Of a stretch of 64,000 nt of DNA, positions 57,470 to 64,000 are shown in pieces (position 1 is the stretch's first letter; each line of letters begins with the position of its first letter). Origin of the DNA: Betaproteobacteria bacterium. GTDB taxonomy: Bacteria; Pseudomonadota; Gammaproteobacteria; Burkholderiales; Casimicrobiaceae. The DNA lies in NCBI GenBank assembly GCA_016717855.1, contig JADKEV010000028.1, positions 1 to 64,000 of the forward strand. The letters run 5' to 3'. A program made the position numbers and the translations under genes. The notes under the pieces are model-generated. The model saw only the letters and a program-made list of their open reading frames with translations, made no database searches and was not told where the DNA came from.

Positions 57470-57907
57470 TCAGGTCCTCTTGACATGCGCGCCGACCGCC
57501 TTGAGCAGGCTGTCCTTGGTGAACGGCTTGGTCAGATACTGGTCGGAACCGACCATGCGGCCGCGTGCGCGGTCGAAGAGCCCGTCTTTCGATGACAACA
57601 TCACCACCGGGGTGGACCGGAATTTCTGGTTCTTCTTGATCAGTGCGCACGTCTGGTAGCCATCGAGGCGCGGCATCATGATGTCGACAAAAATGAGTTC
57701 GGGTTGGTGATCGGCGATCTTGGCCAGCGCGTCGAACCCGTCCTCGGCCAGGATCACGGTGCATCCCGCCTGCAGCAGGAAGATCTCGGCGCTGCGGCGT
57801 ATCGTGTTGCTGTCGTCGATGACCATGACCTTGACTCCAGCCAGGGATTTTTCGGCGCTCAATTCGTTCCCCAATGTTTCCCGGCAAGGCCGGAACTCCG
57901 GGACCAT
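57470..57907 (-). CDS. pilG: Response regulator PilG
   Basis: Receiver-only regulator that promotes pilus extension through PilB. 145 residues from the ATG at 57907. A TTG at 57862 with GGGGA upstream would give about 130 residues, closer to known PilG, so the start is uncertain. Core motifs are VMVIDDSNTIRRSAEIFLL, phospho-acceptor LIFVDIMMPRLDGYQTC and YLTKPFTKDSLL. First gene of the pilGHIJ-chpA operon, with a 14-bp dyad in the 164-bp upstream gap. Confidence 0.9.
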   Translation of the reverse strand: MVPEFRPCRETLGNELSAEKSLAGVKVMVIDDSNTIRRSAEIFLLQAGCTVILAEDGFDALAKIADHQPELIFVDIMMPRLDGYQTCALIKKNQKFRSTPVVMLSSKDGLFDRARGRMVGSDQYLTKPFTKDSLLKAVGAHVKRT

Positions 57908-57940
57908 TCCACAAAGTCCGGGTTTATGACAGATACATTA

Positions 57941-57969
57941 CCTTGGCAGTGTGCCACGCATGGCCAAGG
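57941..57969. promoter_or_regulatory. Inverted repeats upstream of pilG, possible operator
   Basis: Two nested dyads: TTGGC-N5-GCCAC (57943-57957), and the wider CCTTGGC...GCCAAGG (57941-57947 and 57963-57969). They lie about 35 to 60 bp upstream of the pilG ATG, a sensible place for a regulator of the chemosensory operon. The protein that binds is unknown. Confidence 0.35.
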
Positions 57970-58071
57970 TTGCCTAGAGCAAACGATGAAAGTCCGGGGA
58001 AGATCGGGGATTTGTTGCATGTTTTCGCCTTTCCCCAACTTTTCGGCGCGTCCCGCGGGGCCGGGACCCTG

Positions 58072-59586
58072 TCAGCGCCCAAGGAACATCCGGTACGCCA
58101 CGTTGCCCGTTTCGTCGACATAGTCGTAACCGAGGCCTTCAAGAAACGCCCGAAACGCCGCCTTGTCCGCAGCGGGGACCTGCATTCCCACCAGCACGCG
58201 CCCGTAGTCGGCACCGTGATTCCGGTAGTGGAACAGGCTGATGTTCCAGCCTCCGCTCATGCTGTCGAGGAACTTCAGCAGCGCGCCCGGCCGTTCGGGG
58301 AATTCGAACCGGTAGAGAATCTCGTCCCGGATCTCGGGCGCGTGGCCACCAACCAGATGGCGGACATGCAGCTTGGCCATCTCGTTCGCCGACAGGTCGT
58401 AGGCCTCCACGCCGCGCCGGTGCAAGTCCCGGAGGATCTCGGCGGTGTCCTTCGGTCCCGCCACCTCGATGCCCACGAAGATGTGCGCCTGCCCCTTGTC
58501 GGCGAAGCGGTAGATGAATTCGGTGATGCTGCGGTGCCCGATACGCGACATGAAACTGCGGAAGCTGCCCGGACGCTCGGGGATCGTCACGGCAAACACC
58601 GCTTCGCGCTGCTCGCCGAGTTCGGCACGCTCCGCGACAAACCGCAAGCGGTCAAAGTTCATGTTCGCGCCGCTGGCGATCGCGACCAGGTTCCTGTCCT
58701 TCCATCCGTGGCGCAGCGCGTAGGCCTTCAGGCCGGCAACGGCCAGGGCGCCCGCCGGCTCCAGGATCGACCGGGTGTCCTCGTAGACGTCCTTGATCGC
58801 CGCGCAGATGGCGTCCGTGTCGACGGTCATCATCTCGTCGACGAACTCGCGAGCCAGGCGGAATGTCTCCTTGCCGACCTGTTTGACCGCGACCCCGTCG
58901 GCAAACAGGCCCACATGTGCGAGCTTGACGCGGCGCCCGGCGGCGATCGAGCGGGTCATCGCGTCGGAATCCGCGGGTTCGACGCCGACGATCCGGATTT
59001 CCGGCCGCACCCGCTTGACGTACGCGGCGATGCCCGAGATGAGGCCGCCGCCGCCGACCGGAATGAAGATCGCCGCCAGCGGCCCCGGATGCTGGCGCAG
59101 GATTTCCATGCCTATGGTTCCCTGCCCCGCGATGACCTCCGGATCGTCGTACGGATGGACCAGCGTCAGGCTGCCGCCGGCGGCTAGCGCAAGCGCATGC
59201 TCATAGGCATCGGAATACGAGTCCCCATGCAGCACGACGCTGGCGCCGCGCGCCCGGACGGCATCGACCTTGATCAGCGGGGTCGTGACCGGCATGACGA
59301 TGGTCGCCGCGCAGCCCAGCCGCTGCGCTGCCAGTGCGACGCCCTGCGCATGATTGCCCGCGGACGCGGCGATCACCCCGGCCCGCAGCTGCCGCGCGCC
59401 GAGCTGCGCCATCATGTTGTAGGCGCCGCGGTTCTTGAACGAAAAGACCGGCTGTTGATCCTCGCGCTTGAGCAGCGCGCGGTTGCCGATCCGCGCCGAC
59501 AGCGTGGCCGCCAGGTCGAGGGGGCTTTCAATCGCCACGTCGTAGACGCGGGCGGTCAGTATTTTCTGCAGGTAGTCGATGGGCAT
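58072..59586 (-). CDS. ilvA: Threonine ammonia-lyase, biosynthetic (IlvA)
   Basis: Deaminates threonine to 2-oxobutanoate, the first step of isoleucine synthesis. 504 residues. The PLP lysine is Lys51 in SFKNRGAYNMM, the phosphate loop is PVGGGGLISGIA, and EFVDEMMTVDTDAI follows. Two C-terminal ACT-like domains (about 330-500: AVFAVTIPERPGSFRSF and YRFEFPERPGALLKFLDS) give isoleucine/valine control. This is the long biosynthetic form, not the catabolic enzyme. dnaQ lies 12 bp upstream in the same direction. Confidence 0.95.
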   Translation of the reverse strand: MPIDYLQKILTARVYDVAIESPLDLAATLSARIGNRALLKREDQQPVFSFKNRGAYNMMAQLGARQLRAGVIAASAGNHAQGVALAAQRLGCAATIVMPVTTPLIKVDAVRARGASVVLHGDSYSDAYEHALALAAGGSLTLVHPYDDPEVIAGQGTIGMEILRQHPGPLAAIFIPVGGGGLISGIAAYVKRVRPEIRIVGVEPADSDAMTRSIAAGRRVKLAHVGLFADGVAVKQVGKETFRLAREFVDEMMTVDTDAICAAIKDVYEDTRSILEPAGALAVAGLKAYALRHGWKDRNLVAIASGANMNFDRLRFVAERAELGEQREAVFAVTIPERPGSFRSFMSRIGHRSITEFIYRFADKGQAHIFVGIEVAGPKDTAEILRDLHRRGVEAYDLSANEMAKLHVRHLVGGHAPEIRDEILYRFEFPERPGALLKFLDSMSGGWNISLFHYRNHGADYGRVLVGMQVPAADKAAFRAFLEGLGYDYVDETGNVAYRMFLGR

Positions 59587-59598
59587 GCCGCGCTCGCC

Positions 59599-60342
59599 TC
59601 AGGCGTCCCCGCCGGCCGCGGAGCCGCCGGCAGGCGGGCCGGCAAGGATCCGGTTCCAGATCGCCTTGCCTTTGCTGTCGCGATCGAGGAATTCAAGATA
59701 CGCGGCGTGCGCGGCGAGCTCGGCATCAGTGGCGCTGGCGATGGCGAGCGGTGGGCGCTCGCCGGCCGCGCGGCGCACCGCGCGGGCGCCGGCGCCCGCG
59801 CTCTCGAGGCTGATGGCCAGCGATTCCTGGCCTCGCGTCATGGCCAGATACACGTCGGCCAGCAGCTCGGCATCGAGCAAGGCGCCGTGCAGGCTGCGGC
59901 CGCTGTTGTCCACCTGGTAGCGTTCGCAAAGCACGTTGAGGTTGTTGCGCTTGCCCGGGTGCAGTTCCTTCGCCAGCCGCAGCGTGTCGAGCACGCCGGA
60001 ACAGTAGGTCTGCAGCGGCTGCAATCCGGCGAGCGTCAGCTCGGCATCGAGAAACCCGACATCGAATGGCGCGTTGTGGATCACCAGCTCGGCGCCGCGC
60101 ACGAACTCGATGAGCTGCGCGGCGCGATCGGCGAAGCGCGGCCTCGTCTTGAGATCGTCCCAGGTCATACCGTGCACATTAGTCGCCCCGGCGTCGATTT
60201 CCCGCTCCGGATTGAGGAATTCGTGGAAGTGGCGCTGCGTCAGGCGCCGGTTGATCATTTCGACTCCGCCGATCTCGATGATCCGGTGGCCGAGCTTGGG
60301 GTCGAGGCCGGTGGTCTCGGTGTCCAGGATGATTTGTCGCAT
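59599..60342 (-). CDS. dnaQ: DNA polymerase III epsilon subunit
   Basis: 3'-5' proofreading exonuclease of the replicase. 247 residues. ExoI carries Asp7 and Glu9 in LDTETTGLD, ExoII is in FDVGFLDAEL, and ExoIII-epsilon is HGALLDAELLADVYLAM. The C-terminal alpha-binding tail is present. A TATACT -10 box ends 8 nt before the ATG, so the mRNA may have almost no leader. rnhA, the usual neighbour in E. coli, is absent; ilvA follows. Confidence 0.94.
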   Translation of the reverse strand: MRQIILDTETTGLDPKLGHRIIEIGGVEMINRRLTQRHFHEFLNPEREIDAGATNVHGMTWDDLKTRPRFADRAAQLIEFVRGAELVIHNAPFDVGFLDAELTLAGLQPLQTYCSGVLDTLRLAKELHPGKRNNLNVLCERYQVDNSGRSLHGALLDAELLADVYLAMTRGQESLAISLESAGAGARAVRRAAGERPPLAIASATDAELAAHAAYLEFLDRDSKGKAIWNRILAGPPAGGSAAGGDA

Positions 60343-60350
60343 GATGCGAA

Positions 60351-60356
60351 AGTATA
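60351..60356 (-). promoter_or_regulatory. -10 box immediately upstream of dnaQ
   Basis: TATACT on the minus strand, 8 nt before the dnaQ ATG. The predicted start near 60344 leaves a leader of two nucleotides. No clear -35. Confidence 0.35.
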
Positions 60357-60400
60357 ACCGGGGGCTGGCGCGCCGCCGCGCGCGGCAGCGCCGGCGCCCG

Positions 60401-61327
60401 TCACTTTCCGCCGTAGCGCTTGATCGTGGACTGGATTTCGTCGATCGCGCGCTCGATCTCGTCGTCGGTCAGGTCGCGGTTGTTGACCTTGGGATCCGTG
60501 AGCGTGAGTGCCTGGTCCATCTGCGTGGAGAACTCGCCGTCCGACAGCGTGTCGGAGCGCCGCGAGGGCGCGGCGTCGTCGCGCGCGTCGTCGGCGCCCC
60601 AGCGCATGGTGATCAGGCTCAGGTTGTCGGACTCCGCCTGCGCGCGGCGCTCGGCCTCGTCGAGCAGCAGCGGCGCGGCGGAGAGCAGCGGCATGTAGGT
60701 CAGGCCGCGCGCGAGTTCGGTTGCGTTGAACTCGCACCACAGGCCGTCGGTGCATAGCAGCAGGATGTCGCCGATCCTGATCGGCGTGCGCTTGGAAACG
60801 TCGATGGCCGGATCGGCGAAGCCGCCCAGGCAGCTGAAGATCTTGTTCCGGTCGGGATGCTTGGCCGCCTGCTCCGGCTGGATCGCGCCCTGGTCGAGCA
60901 GGTACTGCACCTTGGAGTGGTCCTTGGTCTGCGCGATCACCTGCGCGCGGCGGAACATGTAGAGACGCGAATCGCCGACGTGCGCCCAATGCACCCTGTC
61001 CTCCTGCACCACGCAGGCCACGCACGTCGTGCGCGGCGTCTCGATCAGGCTGAACTGTTCAGCGTAATGCCCCAGCGCCGCGTGGGCGCGCATCATCGTG
61101 TCGTGCAGGAACAGCAGCGGGTTCTTGATGATCGGCTTGGCTTCGTTCTGGAACCGCTCGATCAGGATCCGGACCGTGATCTGCGCCGCGATCTCGCCGC
61201 CCGCGTGGCCGCCCATCCCGTCGGCGGCGACCATGATCAGGCTGTCGCGGCTGTACGAGTGGGCTACCCGGTCCTGGTTCATCCTGCGCGAACCCTTCCG
61301 GCTTTCCTGAAAGATGGTGAAGAGCAT
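60401..61327 (-). CDS. PP2C-type serine/threonine phosphatase
   Basis: 308-residue metal-dependent protein phosphatase of the PPM/Stp1 class. Metal-binding motifs are RMNQDRV (Asp19) and AADGMGGHAGG (35-44), then VHWAHVGDSRLYMFR and LLLCTDGLWCEF. The last 70 residues form a charged tail with DLTDDEIERAIDEIQ, which could be a docking helix. It starts 4 bp after the stop of the kinase gene, so the two form a kinase/phosphatase pair. Cytoplasmic. Confidence 0.88.
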   Translation of the reverse strand: MLFTIFQESRKGSRRMNQDRVAHSYSRDSLIMVAADGMGGHAGGEIAAQITVRILIERFQNEAKPIIKNPLLFLHDTMMRAHAALGHYAEQFSLIETPRTTCVACVVQEDRVHWAHVGDSRLYMFRRAQVIAQTKDHSKVQYLLDQGAIQPEQAAKHPDRNKIFSCLGGFADPAIDVSKRTPIRIGDILLLCTDGLWCEFNATELARGLTYMPLLSAAPLLLDEAERRAQAESDNLSLITMRWGADDARDDAAPSRRSDTLSDGEFSTQMDQALTLTDPKVNNRDLTDDEIERAIDEIQSTIKRYGGK

Positions 61328-61331
61328 GCGG

Positions 61332-62315
61332 TCAGCGAACCTTGATGGGGGTGAACAGGGCCTTGCGGAGGTTGCCCAGGAACGTCAGCTTGCCGGCGCC
61401 GCCGGGCAGGTCGCGGATGATCTTTTGCAGCGCGAAGACGCTTTGCGGCCTCTGATTCGGGTCGAGCTTCAGACACCAGTCGATCACGTCGAGCAGTTCG
61501 TCCGAGTACTGTCCAGCCCAGATCTTCCTGGCCGGCGCGAGGTGGTCCTCCTCGACCCTGGAATCGGCGGACTGGGGCGCGAACGCGGCCAGGCAGGCGA
61601 ATATGCTCGCGCCCACGCCGTAAATGTCGGTCCACGGGCCCAGCCGGTCCGGATCGCGGTATTGCTCCGGCGCGGCGAAGCCGGGGGTGTACATGGGCGC
61701 CAGTTTGGTCTTCAGGTGGGTCAGCGTCTGGCGCGCCGCGCCGAAGTCCAGCAACACCGCCGTGCCGTCGGCGCGCAGGTAGATGTTGGCCGGCTTGATG
61801 TCCAGGTGGAGCAGTTTGTGGGTGTGGACTTCGCGCAGGCCGTTCAACAGGTGGGTGAACACCCGGCGCAGGAAACGCTCGCTGATGTGGTCCTGCTTGG
61901 CCTGTATCTGCTGCTGCAACGTCCGGCCGCGCTCGTAGCGCATCACCATGTAGACGGTTTCGTTGGCGCGGAAGAAATTGAGCACGCGCACGACGTTGGG
62001 ATGATTGATTTTCGCCAGCGCCCGCCCTTCCTCGAAGAAGCACTTCATCCCGTAGCGGAACGACGTCACGTTCTCCACCGAGCTCGCGCGGACGATGTCG
62101 CCTTCCGAGCGCAGCACCAGCGCCGCGGGCAGGTACTCCTTGATGGCGACCACATTGCCCTGCTCATCGTTGGCGCGATAGACGATGGAGAACCCGCCTC
62201 GACTGATCTGCTTGTCGATCCGGTAGTTCAACAACTGATAGCCGGGAGGAAGGGCCTGATTGGTCATGCCGGTGATTTCAAGAGTGTCTGCTTGCGGAAG
62301 TGCGCGTTTACGCAT
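61332..62315 (-). CDS. Serine/threonine protein kinase (non-RD, Hanks-type)
   Basis: 327-residue soluble kinase without a membrane segment. Glycine loop ISRGGFSIVY, Lys59 in VAIKEYLPA, catalytic loop HLDIKPANIYL (170-180), DFGAAR (190-195) and APE at 215-217. The catalytic Asp is preceded by Leu instead of Arg (HLD for HRD), making it a non-RD kinase that should not need activation-loop phosphorylation. The start could also be the ATG at 62267 (MTNQALPPGYQL). Its partner phosphatase is 4 bp downstream; substrates are unknown. Confidence 0.88.
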   Translation of the reverse strand: MRKRALPQADTLEITGMTNQALPPGYQLLNYRIDKQISRGGFSIVYRANDEQGNVVAIKEYLPAALVLRSEGDIVRASSVENVTSFRYGMKCFFEEGRALAKINHPNVVRVLNFFRANETVYMVMRYERGRTLQQQIQAKQDHISERFLRRVFTHLLNGLREVHTHKLLHLDIKPANIYLRADGTAVLLDFGAARQTLTHLKTKLAPMYTPGFAAPEQYRDPDRLGPWTDIYGVGASIFACLAAFAPQSADSRVEEDHLAPARKIWAGQYSDELLDVIDWCLKLDPNQRPQSVFALQKIIRDLPGGAGKLTFLGNLRKALFTPIKVR

Positions 62316-62342
62316 ACATTCGCCGCAGGCTGCCTTGGCCTA

Positions 62343-62351
62343 ATCATATCA
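62343..62351 (-). promoter_or_regulatory. Extended -10 promoter for the kinase-phosphatase pair
   Basis: TGATATGAT on the minus strand (62351 to 62343), one mismatch from TGnTATAAT. The start would be near 62336, with a leader of about 21 nt to the kinase ATG. It lies in the 43-bp gap shared with the divergent yicC. Confidence 0.45.
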
Positions 62352-62358
62352 AAACCCC

Positions 62359-63243
62359 ATGACGACGGCATCGACTGACCTGCACAGTATGACCGGTTTT
62401 GCCTCCGCCAGCCGCGATCTTGGCTCGCTGCACCTGAATCTCGAGCTGCGGGCGGTGAACCACCGGTACCTGGACCTGCAGTTCAAGCTGCCGGAAGAAT
62501 TGCGCCACAACGAACCCGCGCTGCGCGAGCAGCTGGTGGGCAGGGTGTGGCGCGGCAAGGTGGAATGCCGCGTTCAGGTCTCGCGCAACGAGGCCGCCGC
62601 CGTGGCGGGCGCGATCAGCGACGCGGTGCTGGCGCGGTTGCTTTCAGCCCAGGCTGCGGTCCAGCGGCTGGAACCCGAGGCCCGCGCGCTCAGCGTTCAC
62701 GAAATGCTGCGCTGGCCCGGCGTCATCGCCGAGTCCCTGATCGAGCCGGAAGAACTCTCGCGCCAGCTCCTCGAACTGATGCGGAAGGCCGCCGGCGAGT
62801 TCACGGCCAGCCGCGAGCGCGAAGGCGCCAAGCTCGGGGCGATGATACGGGAACGGTGCCAGGGCATCCGCGGCTTCTGCGCCGCGATCGAGCCGCGCGT
62901 GCCGGAGCTGCAGGCCGCGTTCAGCCGGAGACTCGCCGAGCGGATGCGCGAAGCGGGCGTCGCGGGCGATTCCGAGCGCCTGGCGCAGGAACTGGCGCTG
63001 TTCGCATCGAAGATCGACGTCGCGGAGGAGCTCTCGCGCCTGGTCACGCATGTGGCCGAAGTCGAGCGCGTGCTCGCGGCCGGCGGCGCCTGCGGCAAGC
63101 GGCTCGATTTCCTGATGCAGGAACTCAACCGCGAGGCCAACACCTTCGGCTCGAAGTCCGTCGACAGTGAACTCACCCGGGTCGCGGTCGAGCTCAAGGT
63201 GCTCATCGAGCAGATGCGCGAACAAGTCCAGAACATCGAATGA
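62359..63243 (+). CDS. yicC: YicC/YloC family endoribonuclease
   Basis: 294 residues. The N-terminus reads SMTGFASASRDLGSLHLNLE, followed by the diagnostic LRAVNHRYLDLQFKLPEEL. The C-terminal DUF1732 part has GKRLDFLMQELNREANTFGS and ends EQMREQVQNIE. YicC has been reported to cut RNA (RyhB sRNA in E. coli). The yicC-gmk-rpoZ order is conserved. Divergent from the kinase gene, with 43 bp between starts. Confidence 0.93.
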   Translation: MTTASTDLHSMTGFASASRDLGSLHLNLELRAVNHRYLDLQFKLPEELRHNEPALREQLVGRVWRGKVECRVQVSRNEAAAVAGAISDAVLARLLSAQAAVQRLEPEARALSVHEMLRWPGVIAESLIEPEELSRQLLELMRKAAGEFTASREREGAKLGAMIRERCQGIRGFCAAIEPRVPELQAAFSRRLAERMREAGVAGDSERLAQELALFASKIDVAEELSRLVTHVAEVERVLAAGGACGKRLDFLMQELNREANTFGSKSVDSELTRVAVELKVLIEQMREQVQNIE

Positions 63244-63258
63244 GGCCTGCCATTCACC

Positions 63259-63876
63259 ATGTCCGGTAGCTTGTTCATCGTTTGCGCCCCGTCGGGCGGC
63301 GGCAAGACCAGCATCGTCAATGCGGTACTCGAGCGTGACCCGGCGCTGAAACTCTCCGTGTCGTTCACGACGCGCGCGCCGCGCCCCGGCGAACGAGAGG
63401 GCGTGCACTACCACTTCGTCGACGAAACGAAGTTCGGGCAGCTCGACGACTCGGGCACGTTCCTGGAATCGGCGCTGGTGCACGGCCATCACTACGCCAC
63501 CTCGAGGCTGTGGCTCGAAGATGAGATGATGCGGGGCCATGACGTGTTGCTCGAGATCGACGTGCAAGGCGCCGAGCAGGTGCGCAAGCTCATCCCGTCC
63601 GCGGTCGGCATCTTCATCCTCCCGCCTTCGTGGGAACGGTTGCGCGAACGCCTGGTCGGCCGGGGCCAGGATGCCCTGCCGGTGATCACCCGCCGGCTCG
63701 CCGCGGCCAGGCTTGAAATGCAGCGCTTGGACGAGTTCGATTATGTTATAATAAACAACGACTTCGCAACAGCCGTCGAAGACTTTTCGGCGATCGTTCG
63801 CGCCAGCCGGTTGCGCAGCGCAATCCAACGCGCCCGCCACCCCGAACTTTTACGTACCTTGTTGGAACTGGACTGA
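63259..63876 (+). CDS. gmk: Guanylate kinase
   Basis: Phosphorylates GMP to GDP. 205 residues. The P-loop is [10 protein letters not shown] (Gly-Gly-Gly-Lys-Thr rather than the usual GAGKSS), the GMP-binding segment is [19 protein letters not shown], and the lid includes [14 protein letters not shown]. Residues DYVIINNDF near the C-terminus are encoded by unusually AT-rich codons that contain a perfect extended -10 box for rpoZ. Starts 15 bp after yicC. Confidence 0.95.
   Translation: MSGSLFIVCAPSGGGKTSIVNAVLERDPALKLSVSFTTRAPRPGEREGVHYHFVDETKFGQLDDSGTFLESALVHGHHYATSRLWLEDEMMRGHDVLLEIDVQGAEQVRKLIPSAVGIFILPPSWERLRERLVGRGQDALPVITRRLAAARLEMQRLDEFDYVIINNDFATAVEDFSAIVRASRLRSAIQRARHPELLRTLLELD
63744..63752 (+). 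promoter_or_regulatory. Perfect extended -10 box inside gmk, candidate rpoZ promoter
   Basis: TGTTATAAT at 63744-63752 matches the extended -10 consensus at every position. The start would be near 63759, 120 nt before rpoZ. A TTGGAC at 63727 is only 14 bp away, so the -35 is doubtful. Confidence 0.5.
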
Positions 63877-63878
63877 TC

Positions 63879-64000
63879 ATGGCCCGCATTACTATCGACG
63901 ACTGTCTGCTCAAGATTCCCAATCGCTTCGACCTCACGCTGGCGGCGACGTATCGCGCCCGCCAACTCGCGTCCGGCTCGGTATCGCTGCTGCCGGACCA
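63879..64000 (+). CDS. rpoZ: RNA polymerase omega subunit, N-terminal fragment
   Basis: Only the first 40 residues are in the window. Sequence begins [19 protein letters not shown] and continues [11 protein letters not shown], the omega signature (normal length about 67 to 90). Omega aids beta-prime folding and, in proteobacteria, ppGpp binding. It starts 2 bp after the gmk stop; spoT is expected next. Confidence 0.93.
   Translation, partial: MARITIDDCLLKIPNRFDLTLAATYRARQLASGSVSLLPD

Noticed and set aside
57940..57970. Sigma-54 promoter (TGGCAC-like) for pilG
   Set aside because: The GC doublet expected 10 bp after the GG is absent, so only half of the consensus is present.

Overview
The window is GC-rich, densely packed chromosomal DNA that looks like a betaproteobacterium of the Burkholderiales, Rhodocyclales or Nitrosomonadales type. 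This is inferred from gene content: a DUF3460 protein beside a class II fructose-bisphosphate aldolase, a ubiE-(Tim44-like)-ubiJ-ubiB cluster, DUF2782-thrB-BPSS1780, yggS-proC-yggT-yggU, the pyrC'-pyrB-pyrR-ruvX-algH string, and a Pil/Chp chemosensory operon. No rRNA, tRNA, CRISPR array, integrase or insertion sequence was seen. Several indels hit genes that should be intact (fba, the CheA-type kinase, an SDR gene, the big surface protein), and one gene is interrupted by a roughly 150-base G tract. The sequence is therefore probably a draft or metagenome-derived contig with local errors.

Layout. 1-5.1 kb: start of an M14 carboxypeptidase, fba, DUF3460, an rRNA methyltransferase, hemJ and a NodI/NodJ-type ABC exporter. 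5.1-11.6 kb: alpha/beta hydrolase, thioredoxin-like ferredoxin, VanZ-like protein, a GNAT gene wrecked by poly-G, and a polyamine ABC transporter (potA-B-C-F). 11.7-16.1 kb: ubiquinone genes ubiE, ubiJ and ubiB with a Tim44-like protein and a DUF971 protein. 16.1-18.3 kb: twitching ATPases pilT and pilU. 18.4-29.3 kb: yggS-proC-yggT-yggU, rsmA, DUF2782-thrB-membrane protein, uvrD, argA, a Sel1-repeat protein and yggX.

29.5-35.8 kb: a very large surface protein made of six tandem 945-bp units and ending in an IPTL-CTERM sorting signal. It is the most unusual locus here and carries four indels whose sum keeps the two ends in frame. 36.4-42.3 kb: cytidine deaminase and an accessory catabolic cluster (HIBADH-like dehydrogenase, TauD-like dioxygenase, SDR, and a TRAP transporter dctP-Q-M). 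42.5-46.4 kb: a pyrimidine cluster with a dihydroorotase that has lost its HxH metal motif, then ruvX and algH. 46.5-48.2 kb: a photolyase and a patatin remnant with an internal deletion.

48.2-57.9 kb: the chemosensory operon pilG-H-I-J-chpA, which together with pilT/pilU implies chemosensory control of type IV pili. 58-64 kb: ilvA, dnaQ, a PP2C phosphatase with a non-RD Ser/Thr kinase, then yicC-gmk-rpoZ running off the end.

Promoters that could be read by eye mostly lack a good -35 and have extended -10 boxes (TGnTAnnnT). uvrD, argA and dnaQ have a -10 box 6 to 8 nt from the start codon, suggesting leaderless transcripts. A perfect extended -10 for rpoZ lies inside gmk.
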